From Chthonomonas sp035294165 (GTDB lineage Bacteria; Armatimonadota; Chthonomonadetes; Chthonomonadales; Chthonomonadaceae), in assembly GCF_035294165.1 (NCBI RefSeq), contig NZ_DATGLN010000112.1, positions 1 to 6,965 of the forward strand: a stretch of 6,965 nt of DNA, in the 5' to 3' direction. The translations under genes were made by a program, and so were the position numbers. The notes under the pieces were generated by a model. The model saw only the letters and a list, made by a program, of their open reading frames with translations, did not search any database and was not told the origin of the DNA. Of the stretch, positions 1-6,183 are shown in pieces. Each line of letters begins with the position of its first letter. Positions within the stretch are counted from its first letter, which is position 1.

Positions 1-898
1 CCACCAGCTCCGAAGAGCCGGTGATACCAGCTGCTCAAAAACGGTTGGCGCTACGTCTGCAAGTTTCAATCCCCACCAGCTCCGAAGAGCCGGTGATACT
101 CCAATCCAGCACGAAACAACCATCGGGTGGATAGGTTTCAATCCCCACCAGCTCCGAAGAGCCGGTGATACATATACATTTAATGCATCAAATCCACCTC
201 TCATCGTTTCAATCCCCACCAGCTCCGAAGAGCCGGTGATACTTCCAGAGCAATAAGGAAACATAGGCAGGATAATTCGTTTCAATCCCCACCAGCTCCG
301 AAGAGCCGGTGATACGCGCAACTCCAGCCATGAATGACAAGTCCGCATTGTTTCAATCCCCACCAGCTCCGAAGAGCCGGTGATACCTCCTTGCGGAATC
401 TGTTGACCTTGCGGTATTTGTTGTTTCAATCCCCACCAGCTCCGAAGAGCCGGTGATACTTGGCGATTGAGATCGTACGCAGCAAACAGCAGAAGTTTCA
501 ATCCCCACCAGCTCCGAAGAGCCGGTGATACTTTAACAGCATCGTCACGCAGTTGGCACAGCAAGGGTTGTTTCAATCCCCACCAGCTCCGAAGAGCCGG
601 TGATACACATATGCGCTTCATCGGTTTTGATCGGCACATACAGTTTCAATCCCCACCAGCTCCGAAGAGCCGGTGATACGGCAGTAGGAAATAGACGATG
701 GAAATCACAGCAATAGTTTCAATCCCCACCAGCTCCGAAGAGCCGGTGATACACGCTTAACGGGCATGGTGTTAATATGTCTAAGCAGTTTCAATCCCCA
801 CCAGCTCCGAAGAGCCGGTGATACTTGATATTCTACCATACAGAACTCCAGTCCAAAACACGTTTCAATCCCCACCAGCTCCGAAGAGCCGGTGATAC
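1..898 (-). CRISPR. CRISPR array, 13 repeats of 37 bp and 12 spacers, transcribed leftward
   Basis: Direct repeats of 37 bp occur at 1-27 (cut by the window edge), 63-99, 135-171, 206-242, 279-315, 350-386, 423-459, 495-531, 570-606, 643-679, 716-752, 788-824 and 862-898. I see no mismatch among the 12 full copies. Spacers are 34-38 nt and all different. Read on the minus strand the repeat begins GTAT, then CACCGGCTC, a TTCG loop, GAGCTGGTG, and ends GGGATTGAAAC. That gives a 9-bp stem with one G-U pair closed by a C(UUCG)G tetraloop. The plus-strand transcript would have an A-C mismatch instead. The ATTGAAAC end is the 8-nt crRNA 5' handle typical of Cas6-processed type I and III arrays. A promoter lies to the right of the last repeat, so new spacers should enter at 862-898. 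The array continues beyond the left edge. No cas gene is in the window, so the subtype is undetermined. Confidence 0.98.
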
Positions 899-1030
899 GG
901 TCAACTTACTCTCAAAATAAAGGCCGCGTAAGCCCCTACCCTCGAGAAGTTGCCTCTTATATTATACCACACTCTCTCAAAATCCTGCGCGAACCTCTCT
1001 CTCGAACCTACGATCACTCCCGATTCGCGC
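899..1030 (-). promoter_or_regulatory. CRISPR leader region
   Basis: This is the A+T-containing non-coding stretch on the leader side of the array. It holds the putative array promoter and two copies of the minus-strand motif ATTTTGAGAG, at 909-918 (10 bp from the first repeat) and 974-983 (just upstream of the -10 element). No convincing gene is present. Its status as leader follows from the repeat orientation and the promoter; where the leader ends on the right is not visible from sequence. Confidence 0.65.
961..969 (-). promoter_or_regulatory. Extended -10 promoter element of the CRISPR leader
   Basis: The minus strand reads TGGTATAAT, a perfect consensus -10 hexamer (961-966) with the extended TGn motif directly before it. 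No good -35 hexamer lies 16-18 bp upstream, as is common for extended -10 promoters. Transcription would start near 954 and enter the first repeat after about 55 nt of leader. That direction agrees with the repeat hairpin and the ATTGAAAC handle. Confidence 0.6.
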
Positions 1031-1049
1031 AAACTTAGGTTTTCCTAAG
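1031..1049 (-). terminator. Possible weak terminator after the small membrane protein gene
   Basis: On the minus strand CTTAGG, an AAAA loop and CCTAAG (1034-1049) form a perfect 6-bp stem followed by only three T residues. A second hairpin (AGGAAC, 5-nt loop, GTTCCT; 1065-1081) lies just upstream of it on that strand. Together they could end transcription coming from the minus-strand genes before it reaches the CRISPR leader. The short T tract makes this a weak call. Confidence 0.3.
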
Positions 1050-1120
1050 GAATTGGGGATAGGAAGGAACCGATAGTTCCTCTTACCGCCCTCTCCTTAT
1101 TACGCTTCCTAACATCAAAA

Positions 1121-1225
1121 GCCGCCTATGCCAACAGGCACACCGGAAAGCGTGGCTCCGTTTGAATTTTTACCGTTGGAGCTATTAGGGGCCGCCCATG
1201 CCGGCAGGTGCGCCGGAAAGCGTGG
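1121..1225. repeat. Two diverged 35-bp direct repeats, 70 bp apart
   Basis: Copies at 1121-1155 and 1191-1225 differ at about six positions and share the exact 13-base block CCGGAAAGCGTGG. On the minus strand each copy encodes a version of the same Gly-rich peptide, one ending TLSGAPAGMGGP and a stop, the other TLSGVPVGIGGF and a stop. The 70-bp period is not a multiple of three, so the two copies lie in different frames. They look like a duplicated 3' end of the small membrane protein gene. Confidence 0.75.
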
Positions 1226-1275
1226 AGGAGCCACCCTCCTTCTCTTGTAAAGCATTCGACTTCGGAGGAGCACTG

Positions 1276-1443
1276 CTAGAGGTGTCCCCCAAAACCAGGA
1301 GCCGTCTTCGACTCGTTGAGGCTGCCCAACGAACCTATGGTGCGACCCTGCGGCCCGAACGTTCGCACGGCCGACCAAATGGCAAGCGCTACCGCAATAA
1401 CCACCGCGATAATAACAAGGACGGTTTTCTTTTGCGAGTCCAT
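1276..1443 (-). CDS. Small single-pass membrane protein, probably frameshifted
   Basis: An ATG at 1443 preceded by GGGAGGAG with a 6-nt gap opens a 55-residue frame. Its first residues are MDSQKK, followed by a hydrophobic helix (residues 7-24) and a polar tail. It ends at TAG 1276-1278. Directly after the tail residues PGFGG, the frame offset by one base continues open for about 30 codons, in a Ser/Pro/Lys/Gly-rich composition ending SGAPAGMGGP at TAA 1185-1187. That continuation fits better as the native C-terminus. The change of frame falls at a run of four T and five G (1286-1294), a likely slippage or indel site. The restored protein would be about 85 residues. It lies 15 bases beyond the stop of the DUF1559 remnant, in the same direction; small one-helix proteins like this often accompany DUF1559 genes in Armatimonadota (my recollection, not checked). 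Function unknown. Confidence 0.55.
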   Translation of the reverse strand: MDSQKKTVLVIIAVVIAVALAIWSAVRTFGPQGRTIGSLGSLNESKTAPGFGGHL

Positions 1444-1458
1444 CTCTAGCTCCTCCCG

Positions 1459-1866
1459 CTACTTGTACTGGTCGTCCCAGCTCACAAGATTGAAGTTCTT
1501 CTGCCCTGCAGCGGCGCGCTGAGCAATGGCCTGGGGCGTCCACGGCCAGGACATAATGGAGGTTCGCTTCAGTGTCTTTACGTGGCCGTCCACAAAGGCG
1601 TAGTTGGACATGCCGTTATGGGCGCCCATCGAGAAATAGCCCTGGCCCCCACACCAACTGATACTAAAGTTATCGGGCGCGGTAGGCCAATTGGGATCGG
1701 CAAGGTTGCGTTGGTCCCAACGCCAGTAGGCATAGCCGTTCCACATGCTGACGGTAGTCCAAAGCTCGAAGATGGAGATGGTGGAAGCGGGAACACTGAA
1801 GTGCTATGTAGAGGCTGAATCTGTGATGCCCTTATCAAAGAGGCTCTGATTGACAGCAGATAGCTG
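1459..1866 (-). pseudogene. Truncated DUF1559 (H-X9-DG) prepilin-like protein remnant
   Basis: The frame from about 1803 to the TAG at 1459-1461 encodes the C-terminal part of a DUF1559 protein. It holds a PASTISIFE strand and then HNGMSNYAFVDGHVK, an exact H-X9-DG signature (His, nine residues, Asp-Gly) that defines the end of this family of type II secretion-like pseudopilins. A short Trp-rich tail follows. The first ATG in this frame is at 1746, inside the domain and without a good ribosome binding site. Reading upstream there is an in-frame TAG at 1804-1806, beyond which family-like sequence (DKGITDSA) continues to about 1866. The N-terminal prepilin helix (the FTLIELLVVIAI type) and most of the globular domain are absent from the window. 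The adjoining RmuC-like gene ends at 1881, so the gene's 5' part has been lost or replaced. A protein of 95 residues from 1746 is formally possible. Confidence 0.7.
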
Positions 1867-1880
1867 CCCTGTTAGGCTAG

Positions 1881-3188
1881 TTATTCCGACGAGATCACTG
1901 TTGGTAACTCGGCACCCTCATCTTGAATGGAGTAGTTTATCGGCAACAATTCTCTTTGGGCGTCTGTGAGCTTTTTTTGCAGTTCCTCACGCGAGTTCGT
2001 AACCATTGTGATACCGCGAGAGAGCCTGGAGTTGACTTCTTCTGACATCTCCTGCAGCAACTGATTGAGCTTTTGAATCTGGATATGTAGCTTCTCCAAG
2101 TCTAATGTTGAGTTTGGAACATATAGTGCCACCAAATGACAGAGGGTGAGAAGGTAGGGAACAGCCATGCTGTAGCTAATAATGACTATCCGCTTTCTCA
2201 ACGCTTCAACGTGCACTGAGCGTGTGTTTGCATAGACCGCATCGGGAACAGCAACAATACCAATGCCTAAGGTTCTATCTGGGTCTAAATATCTCGTGAC
2301 CTCTTGCACTTTTTGCCTTAATTTGTCTTCAAGACCTCGTAGAATACGTGCCGTCTCTTCTGAGGAGGAATCTGATTCGAGACGAGACAGCTCTTCCACC
2401 CCTACCCACTTCGAGTCGATAGGTACAAGACGTTGATTTGGTAGCTTAAAAGCAAACTCCACCTGCCGACCATTTACCATTACCTGATATTCCTTCCACT
2501 CAGCTGGCAATACCTCTAAGAAACTATCAAGAATATTTTCTCCTGCTGCACCGCGGGAACGTGAGCCTGCGATTATTCTTTCCAAATTGTTTAGAATTTC
2601 GTTGGCATTTGCTTGCTGCGCTCGGATTTGCTCGCCGCGCTCCTTAAGAATATCGAGGATGCTTTTGGCTTCCTGCAACTGCTGAATAAGAGCACTTTGC
2701 GACGTGCTTACAGAGTTTTTTAGAACGGCATCTATTTCTGTTATTTGATTCACCAAATCGTTTAGACGTTGTTCATGAATTTGCTGCCGTCGCCTCAGCT
2801 CATCGGTAACGCTCTGTGCTGTCTGTAACTGTTGAGCTAAAGTATGTTGCGTGTTGCCTACAATGTCTTTTAGGTCTGCCCCCATTTGAGTCAGGTAAGT
2901 ACGTAGAGCGTTCAGAGAAAGCTCTTGCGCCTCTTGACGCCTTCTCAGTTCATCTGTCGCCGTCTGCAAGGCAGCCGTTGCCCGATTCTCTTCTAAAAGC
3001 ATATTGTGCTGCTGATCGATGCGTTCAAGAGATCTCAAACTTACCTGTGTCTCCTGAAAACTCTTCTCCGCTTTGCCGATGAAATCAAGCATGCTCTTCC
3101 GAAGCGTTATGCTGAGAACGAGCGCGATACAGGCGACTATGAGGCAAACGAGTACGACAACAGCCATGACAACCCATGTCGCAGACAT
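1881..3188 (-). CDS. RmuC-like protein: N-terminal anchor, coiled-coil repeats, PD-(D/E)XK-like domain
   Basis: This is a 435-residue protein. Residues 5-28 form one hydrophobic N-terminal helix. Residues 40-205 are Gln/Glu/Leu-rich coiled coil with a 50-residue period: TDELRRRQ at 78-85 and 128-135, and LDILKERG at 178-185. The RmuC-type domain follows, with RGAAGEN (212-218), Glu244 and IDSK (257-260), the pattern expected of a PD-(D/E)XK nuclease core. A further helical region spans 360-415. RmuC proteins have the same order (membrane anchor, coiled coil, nuclease-like domain). E. coli RmuC is about 475 residues and limits inversion at short inverted repeats; its biochemical activity is poorly established. 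This copy is divergent in sequence. ATG 3188 is preceded by AAAGGAGG, 11 nt away. Three 60-base lines inside the gene hold 25, 25 and 26 G/C, well below the genes to the right, which suggests transfer. A DNA-related role is inferred from family only. Confidence 0.75.
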   Translation of the reverse strand: MSATWVVMAVVVLVCLIVACIALVLSITLRKSMLDFIGKAEKSFQETQVSLRSLERIDQQHNMLLEENRATAALQTATDELRRRQEAQELSLNALRTYLTQMGADLKDIVGNTQHTLAQQLQTAQSVTDELRRRQQIHEQRLNDLVNQITEIDAVLKNSVSTSQSALIQQLQEAKSILDILKERGEQIRAQQANANEILNNLERIIAGSRSRGAAGENILDSFLEVLPAEWKEYQVMVNGRQVEFAFKLPNQRLVPIDSKWVGVEELSRLESDSSSEETARILRGLEDKLRQKVQEVTRYLDPDRTLGIGIVAVPDAVYANTRSVHVEALRKRIVIISYSMAVPYLLTLCHLVALYVPNSTLDLEKLHIQIQKLNQLLQEMSEEVNSRLSRGITMVTNSREELQKKLTDAQRELLPINYSIQDEGAELPTVISSE

Positions 3189-3236
3189 GGCTTATTGGGC
3201 CTCCTTTGGCGACATTTTGCGATGGTAGAGGTTTTG

Positions 3237-3242
3237 ATTATA
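3237..3242 (-). promoter_or_regulatory. Putative -10 element for the RmuC-like gene
   Basis: The minus strand carries a perfect TATAAT about 50 bp upstream of the RmuC-like start. No clear -35 hexamer lies at 16-18 bp, so the call rests on the -10 and its position. Confidence 0.35.
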
Positions 3243-3252
3243 CTGTGATTTG

Positions 3253-3291
3253 AAGCTTATGACTGCACGCTATAAGTGCAGGAAGCTTTTT
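3253..3291. promoter_or_regulatory. Palindromic hairpin element in the divergent intergenic region
   Basis: CTGCAC (3263-3268), a 7-nt loop and GTGCAG (3276-3281) form a perfect stem, flanked by two AAGCTT hexamers (3253-3258 and 3283-3288) that can extend the pairing across a small internal loop. Five T residues (3287-3291) follow on the plus strand, so it resembles an intrinsic terminator for rightward transcription. No plus-strand gene lies upstream in the window. It sits just upstream of the -10 of the RmuC-like gene, so an operator or attenuator role is equally possible. The rest of 3189-3422 shows no gene. Confidence 0.35.
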
Positions 3292-3422
3292 CTCAGTGCT
3301 CTTTGGTGTAACAAGAATGCCGGTACTGTAAGAACATACTTACTCGGCCCTACACGGCTCTAGCAGGAAACGGCGAGAGAATGGCGAATTTTTTCTGCAC
3401 TTGAAAGGAGTTGAAATTGAGT

Positions 3423-5423
3423 ATGGCGGATATGCCCTTACAAAAAGAGCCGTTTCCTCACCTGGCGGCAGCCCTACCGAAAGGCCAACGCCAGCCATAC
3501 GGACGCTCGCTTACCTGGCGGGTAGTCCTCCTTTGCCTTATTCTTATTCCCCTTACCGATTTTTGGCAGGTGGAAATGGAGGTCGTGCGCTACTCCGCCC
3601 ATCCCACCACCATCTCCCTGTTTTTTGATACCGTGTTCGTGCTGCTCTGCCTTACCGTGGCCAATCAAAGCCTGAAACGTTTCGCCCCCCGGCTGGCCCT
3701 GGAACGCGGGGAACTTCTCCTCACTTACTCGGTTCTTTGCATCGCCGCCGCCGTTAGCGGACACGACATGTTGGAAGTTTTCGTCCCCATGCTTACCTGG
3801 CCCTTTAAGCATGCCAACAGCTCCAACAACTGGGCACATCTCATCATCCCGCACCTGAAGCCGGCGCTTTTCATAAGCGACCCTAAAATCTACAAAGGCT
3901 ACTATGTGGGCAACGACACCATCTTTCGCTGGGTCTACATTCGTGCCTGGCTGCCCGTCGTCTGCATCTGGACGGCCTTCGTCTCCATGCTGCTTTTTGT
4001 TATGCTCTGCATCAATGTGATCTTGCGCAAGCAGTGGACCGAGCATGAACGACTTACTTACCCCATCATCCAACTGCCTTTGCAGATCACCTCTGAACAG
4101 GCTTTTGCGCCGAATGGGCTTTTCCGAAACCGACTCTTCTGGCTCGGCTTCGCCATCGCCGGCTCCATTGATATGATCAATAGCCTTAACTACTACTATC
4201 CTAATATCCCCACGGTTCTCACGCCGGGGTTCGGCCAAAGCTTCCTGGATATAGGCCAGTACTTTACATCCAAACCGTGGAACGCGCTCGGTTGGACGCC
4301 TGTCTCGTTCTATCCCTTCATGATCGGCTTAGGCATGTTCATGCCGCTGGACTTCCTGTTCTCGATGTGGTTTTTCTACTGGTTTTGGAAGCTGGAGCGG
4401 GTCGCCGTCGTATGGCTTGGCTACGACCGTGACCCGCGCTTTCCCTACATCGAAAACCAGTCGTTTGGGGCCTATCTCTCTTTCTTCTTCTATGCCGCCT
4501 GGCTTAGCCGCAACTACATCAAGCAGGTGCTTCGTTGCGCGTTGGGGCGCCCTTCCGAACTCGATGACAGCACCGAGCCTATCCGTTACCGATGGGCCGT
4601 CTTGGGAGTGATTTTGGGGGTAGGCTCGCTCGTCGCTTTCTCCACCTGGCTGGGGATGGTTTGGTGGATCGGTATCCTCTTTTTCTTCATGTATTTCATG
4701 CTTGCCATCGCCATTACGCGCATGAGGGCCGAACTGGGCACCCCCGTTCACGACCTCCATTTCACCGGCCCCGAGATGATCATGACGCGCGTGGCCGGCA
4801 CCGACAGCTTTTCTGCAAATACACTTACCGTTTTCTCCCTCTATTTCTGGTTCAATCGCGCCTACCGCAGCCACCCCATGCCGCACCAGTTGGAGGGGTT
4901 TAAGCTGGCCGAGCAGACCCACTCGCGCTATCGAAGTTGGTACTTTGCCATGCTTTTCCTCGGCATCTTTGGGGTGTTTGTGGCGTTTTGGAATATGCTT
5001 GGACTGATGTACCACTATGGTGCCGAAGCCAAAAGCGTGCTGACCTTTGGGCCAGAACCCTACAACAACTTAACCTCATGGCTTAACACGCCCACACGCG
5101 GCAAGTTCGGCGAGCTGATGTCTATTTTTGTGGGATGTGGCATCGCCTTCTTCCTCCAGTGGATGCGGGTGCGGTTCCCTTGGTGGCCTTTCCATCCGCT
5201 GGCTTTCGCCGTTACCTCCTCGTGGGAGATCAATTTGGTTTGGGGGCCGCTGTTCCTGGCATGGATATTCAAAGGTCTTATCCTTCGCTACGGAGGCCGA
5301 GGCGCTTTTCAGAAAGCGTTGCCCTTCTTCATCGGCCTGATGCTGGGGCAGTTTGTGGTGGGTAGCCTGTGGAATATCTACGGCATTGCAAGGGGCCTGC
5401 CGACTTACCAGTTCTGGCAATAG
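3423..5423 (+). CDS. DUF6785-like polytopic membrane protein, possible transporter
   Basis: This is a protein of about 666 residues with roughly 12 predicted membrane helices. Clear hydrophobic spans lie near residues 31-46, 64-81, 173-198, 293-321, 390-432, 506-530, 564-580 and 608-653. I recognise it as a DUF6785/DUF6784-type protein, an uncharacterised family common in Armatimonadota and Planctomycetota. The recognition rests on the loop EHERLTYPIIQLPLQIT (207-223) and the segment RAELGTPVHDLHFTGPEM (435-452). The many buried helices suggest transport, but no substrate is indicated. The start is uncertain: AAAGGAG (3404-3410) is 6 nt before a TTG at 3417 and 12 nt before the ATG at 3423, in the same frame, so the protein may be two residues longer. 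The frame is open from TTG 3411. It is the only plus-strand gene here, divergent from the RmuC-like gene and convergent with the next one. Sampled lines are 58-63 % G+C. Confidence 0.85.
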   Translation: MADMPLQKEPFPHLAAALPKGQRQPYGRSLTWRVVLLCLILIPLTDFWQVEMEVVRYSAHPTTISLFFDTVFVLLCLTVANQSLKRFAPRLALERGELLLTYSVLCIAAAVSGHDMLEVFVPMLTWPFKHANSSNNWAHLIIPHLKPALFISDPKIYKGYYVGNDTIFRWVYIRAWLPVVCIWTAFVSMLLFVMLCINVILRKQWTEHERLTYPIIQLPLQITSEQAFAPNGLFRNRLFWLGFAIAGSIDMINSLNYYYPNIPTVLTPGFGQSFLDIGQYFTSKPWNALGWTPVSFYPFMIGLGMFMPLDFLFSMWFFYWFWKLERVAVVWLGYDRDPRFPYIENQSFGAYLSFFFYAAWLSRNYIKQVLRCALGRPSELDDSTEPIRYRWAVLGVILGVGSLVAFSTWLGMVWWIGILFFFMYFMLAIAITRMRAELGTPVHDLHFTGPEMIMTRVAGTDSFSANTLTVFSLYFWFNRAYRSHPMPHQLEGFKLAEQTHSRYRSWYFAMLFLGIFGVFVAFWNMLGLMYHYGAEAKSVLTFGPEPYNNLTSWLNTPTRGKFGELMSIFVGCGIAFFLQWMRVRFPWWPFHPLAFAVTSSWEINLVWGPLFLAWIFKGLILRYGGRGAFQKALPFFIGLMLGQFVVGSLWNIYGIARGLPTYQFWQ

Positions 5424-5437
5424 CTTAAGGGGTGCCC

Positions 5438-6088
5438 CTAGGGCTTTGCGAGAACATAACGCGTGGCGTTAGGGTAGGTTAGAATAAGATCGTGGCTGCA
5501 GATAAGTGCATGCGTCTTGGGGTCGCTCTGAACGTCTACAGGGTAGCTGGCCTTGCCTATCTTCAGCCATAACCGGTGAGGTCCTTTTAGCTCGTAGGTG
5601 CCCTGCCACCGAATGAGGAGGGTCTGCCCATCATCGTCGGAACTTACCTGTTGCACGCTTTTATCTGGGAAGGGCATTTGGGTGGTGCCATCGGGTGTGT
5701 CGGCCAAGAGCCGGGTTGTTCCGGTGATCACCCCATGCGCGAAGGTTACCTGCTGGTCGAGAATAGGGCAACCGCTTTGAGGGCCGGTGGCCGTTTTACC
5801 GATGCTCTGCAAAACCCACTGTCCCTGCAGCTTTGCCTCTGTCAGCCCCGTTGCTGCGGCTTTAGGATGATGCGGCACAAAAAACGCGAAGCAGAAGGCG
5901 GCTAGCGCCACGAGGGCAGCGGCAAAAACCTGTTTACGACCTCGCTTGCGAGGGTCGGGCAGAGTGACGGTCTCGTCAAGGCCAGCGTCCTCTCCCTCAA
6001 GGCCGACGCCCTTCCCCTCAAGGCCGACGCCCTTCCCCTCAGTCTCTTCCTTTATCTCTTGAACGGCAGGCTCTACCACCTCTTCCAC
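5438..6088 (-). CDS. Hypothetical single-pass membrane protein with acidic repeat N-terminus
   Basis: This is a 216-residue protein that I do not recognise. The N-terminal 40 residues are acidic and include three heptapeptides (EGKGVGL twice, then EGEDAGL; residues 17-37). A basic stretch (PRKRGRK, 46-52) and one membrane helix (53-71) follow. The remaining ~135 residues, presumably outside the membrane, are rich in beta-prone sequence and begin LQGQWVLQSIG (87-97), reminiscent of lipocalin-like or TIGR03067-type domains. Only two cysteines lie in that part (107 and 197), which could pair. The start is a GTG at 6088 only 2 nt after AAGGAG; the GTG three codons on (6079), 11 nt from it, has spacing closer to the RmuC-like gene here and may be the true start. 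It ends 14 bp from the convergent membrane protein gene. The 95 bp to tyrA upstream may hold its promoter (TATAAC at 6116-6121), but co-transcription with tyrA is possible. Confidence 0.8.
   Translation of the reverse strand: MEEVVEPAVQEIKEETEGKGVGLEGKGVGLEGEDAGLDETVTLPDPRKRGRKQVFAAALVALAAFCFAFFVPHHPKAAATGLTEAKLQGQWVLQSIGKTATGPQSGCPILDQQVTFAHGVITGTTRLLADTPDGTTQMPFPDKSVQQVSSDDDGQTLLIRWQGTYELKGPHRLWLKIGKASYPVDVQSDPKTHALICSHDLILTYPNATRYVLAKP
5978..6040. repeat. Three tandem 21-bp repeats inside a coding region
   Basis: Units lie at 5978-5998, 5999-6019 and 6020-6040. The last two are identical; the first differs at several positions. They encode the in-frame heptapeptides of the acidic cytoplasmic segment of the hypothetical membrane protein. 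The identity of two units suggests recent slippage, so copy number may vary between strains. Confidence 0.9.
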
Positions 6089-6183
6089 AACTCCTTACAG
6101 TTCGGTTAGCACGGAGTTATAATCGGCGTTTTCGCCCCAAAAATGGAGGGAGAACCTGTATCGGCCAAGGGTTCCTAGCCCCT

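Noticed and set aside
467..676. 69-codon open frame on the plus strand
   Set aside because: It runs through CRISPR repeats and spacers; its repeated peptide is simply the translated repeat.
1115..1543. 142-codon minus-strand frame
   Set aside because: Its upper part overlaps the DUF1559 remnant and the small membrane protein in another frame; only its last ~20 codons match the duplicated tail peptide.
1578..1838. 86-codon minus-strand frame starting upstream of the DUF1559 remnant
   Set aside because: It is the wrong frame: the H-X9-DG signature lies in the other frame, and this product is low-complexity Pro/Ser.
3301..3340. Plus-strand promoter for the DUF6785-like gene (TTGGTG and TACTGT)
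   Set aside because: Spacing is 15 bp and the -10 match is poor; no better candidate was found.
4329..5015. 228-codon minus-strand frame opposite the large membrane protein
   Set aside because: It is a shadow frame: rich in His, Pro and Gly, without recognisable motifs, and entirely antisense to a clear multi-helix protein.
5420..5445. GGGG-TG-CCCC inverted repeat between the convergent genes
   Set aside because: The loop is only two bases and no T tract follows, so it does not support a terminator call.
6128..6137. Small GGCG/CGCC hairpin between tyrA and the hypothetical gene
   Set aside because: The stem is four base pairs and not followed by a T run in the tyrA direction; too weak for a terminator.
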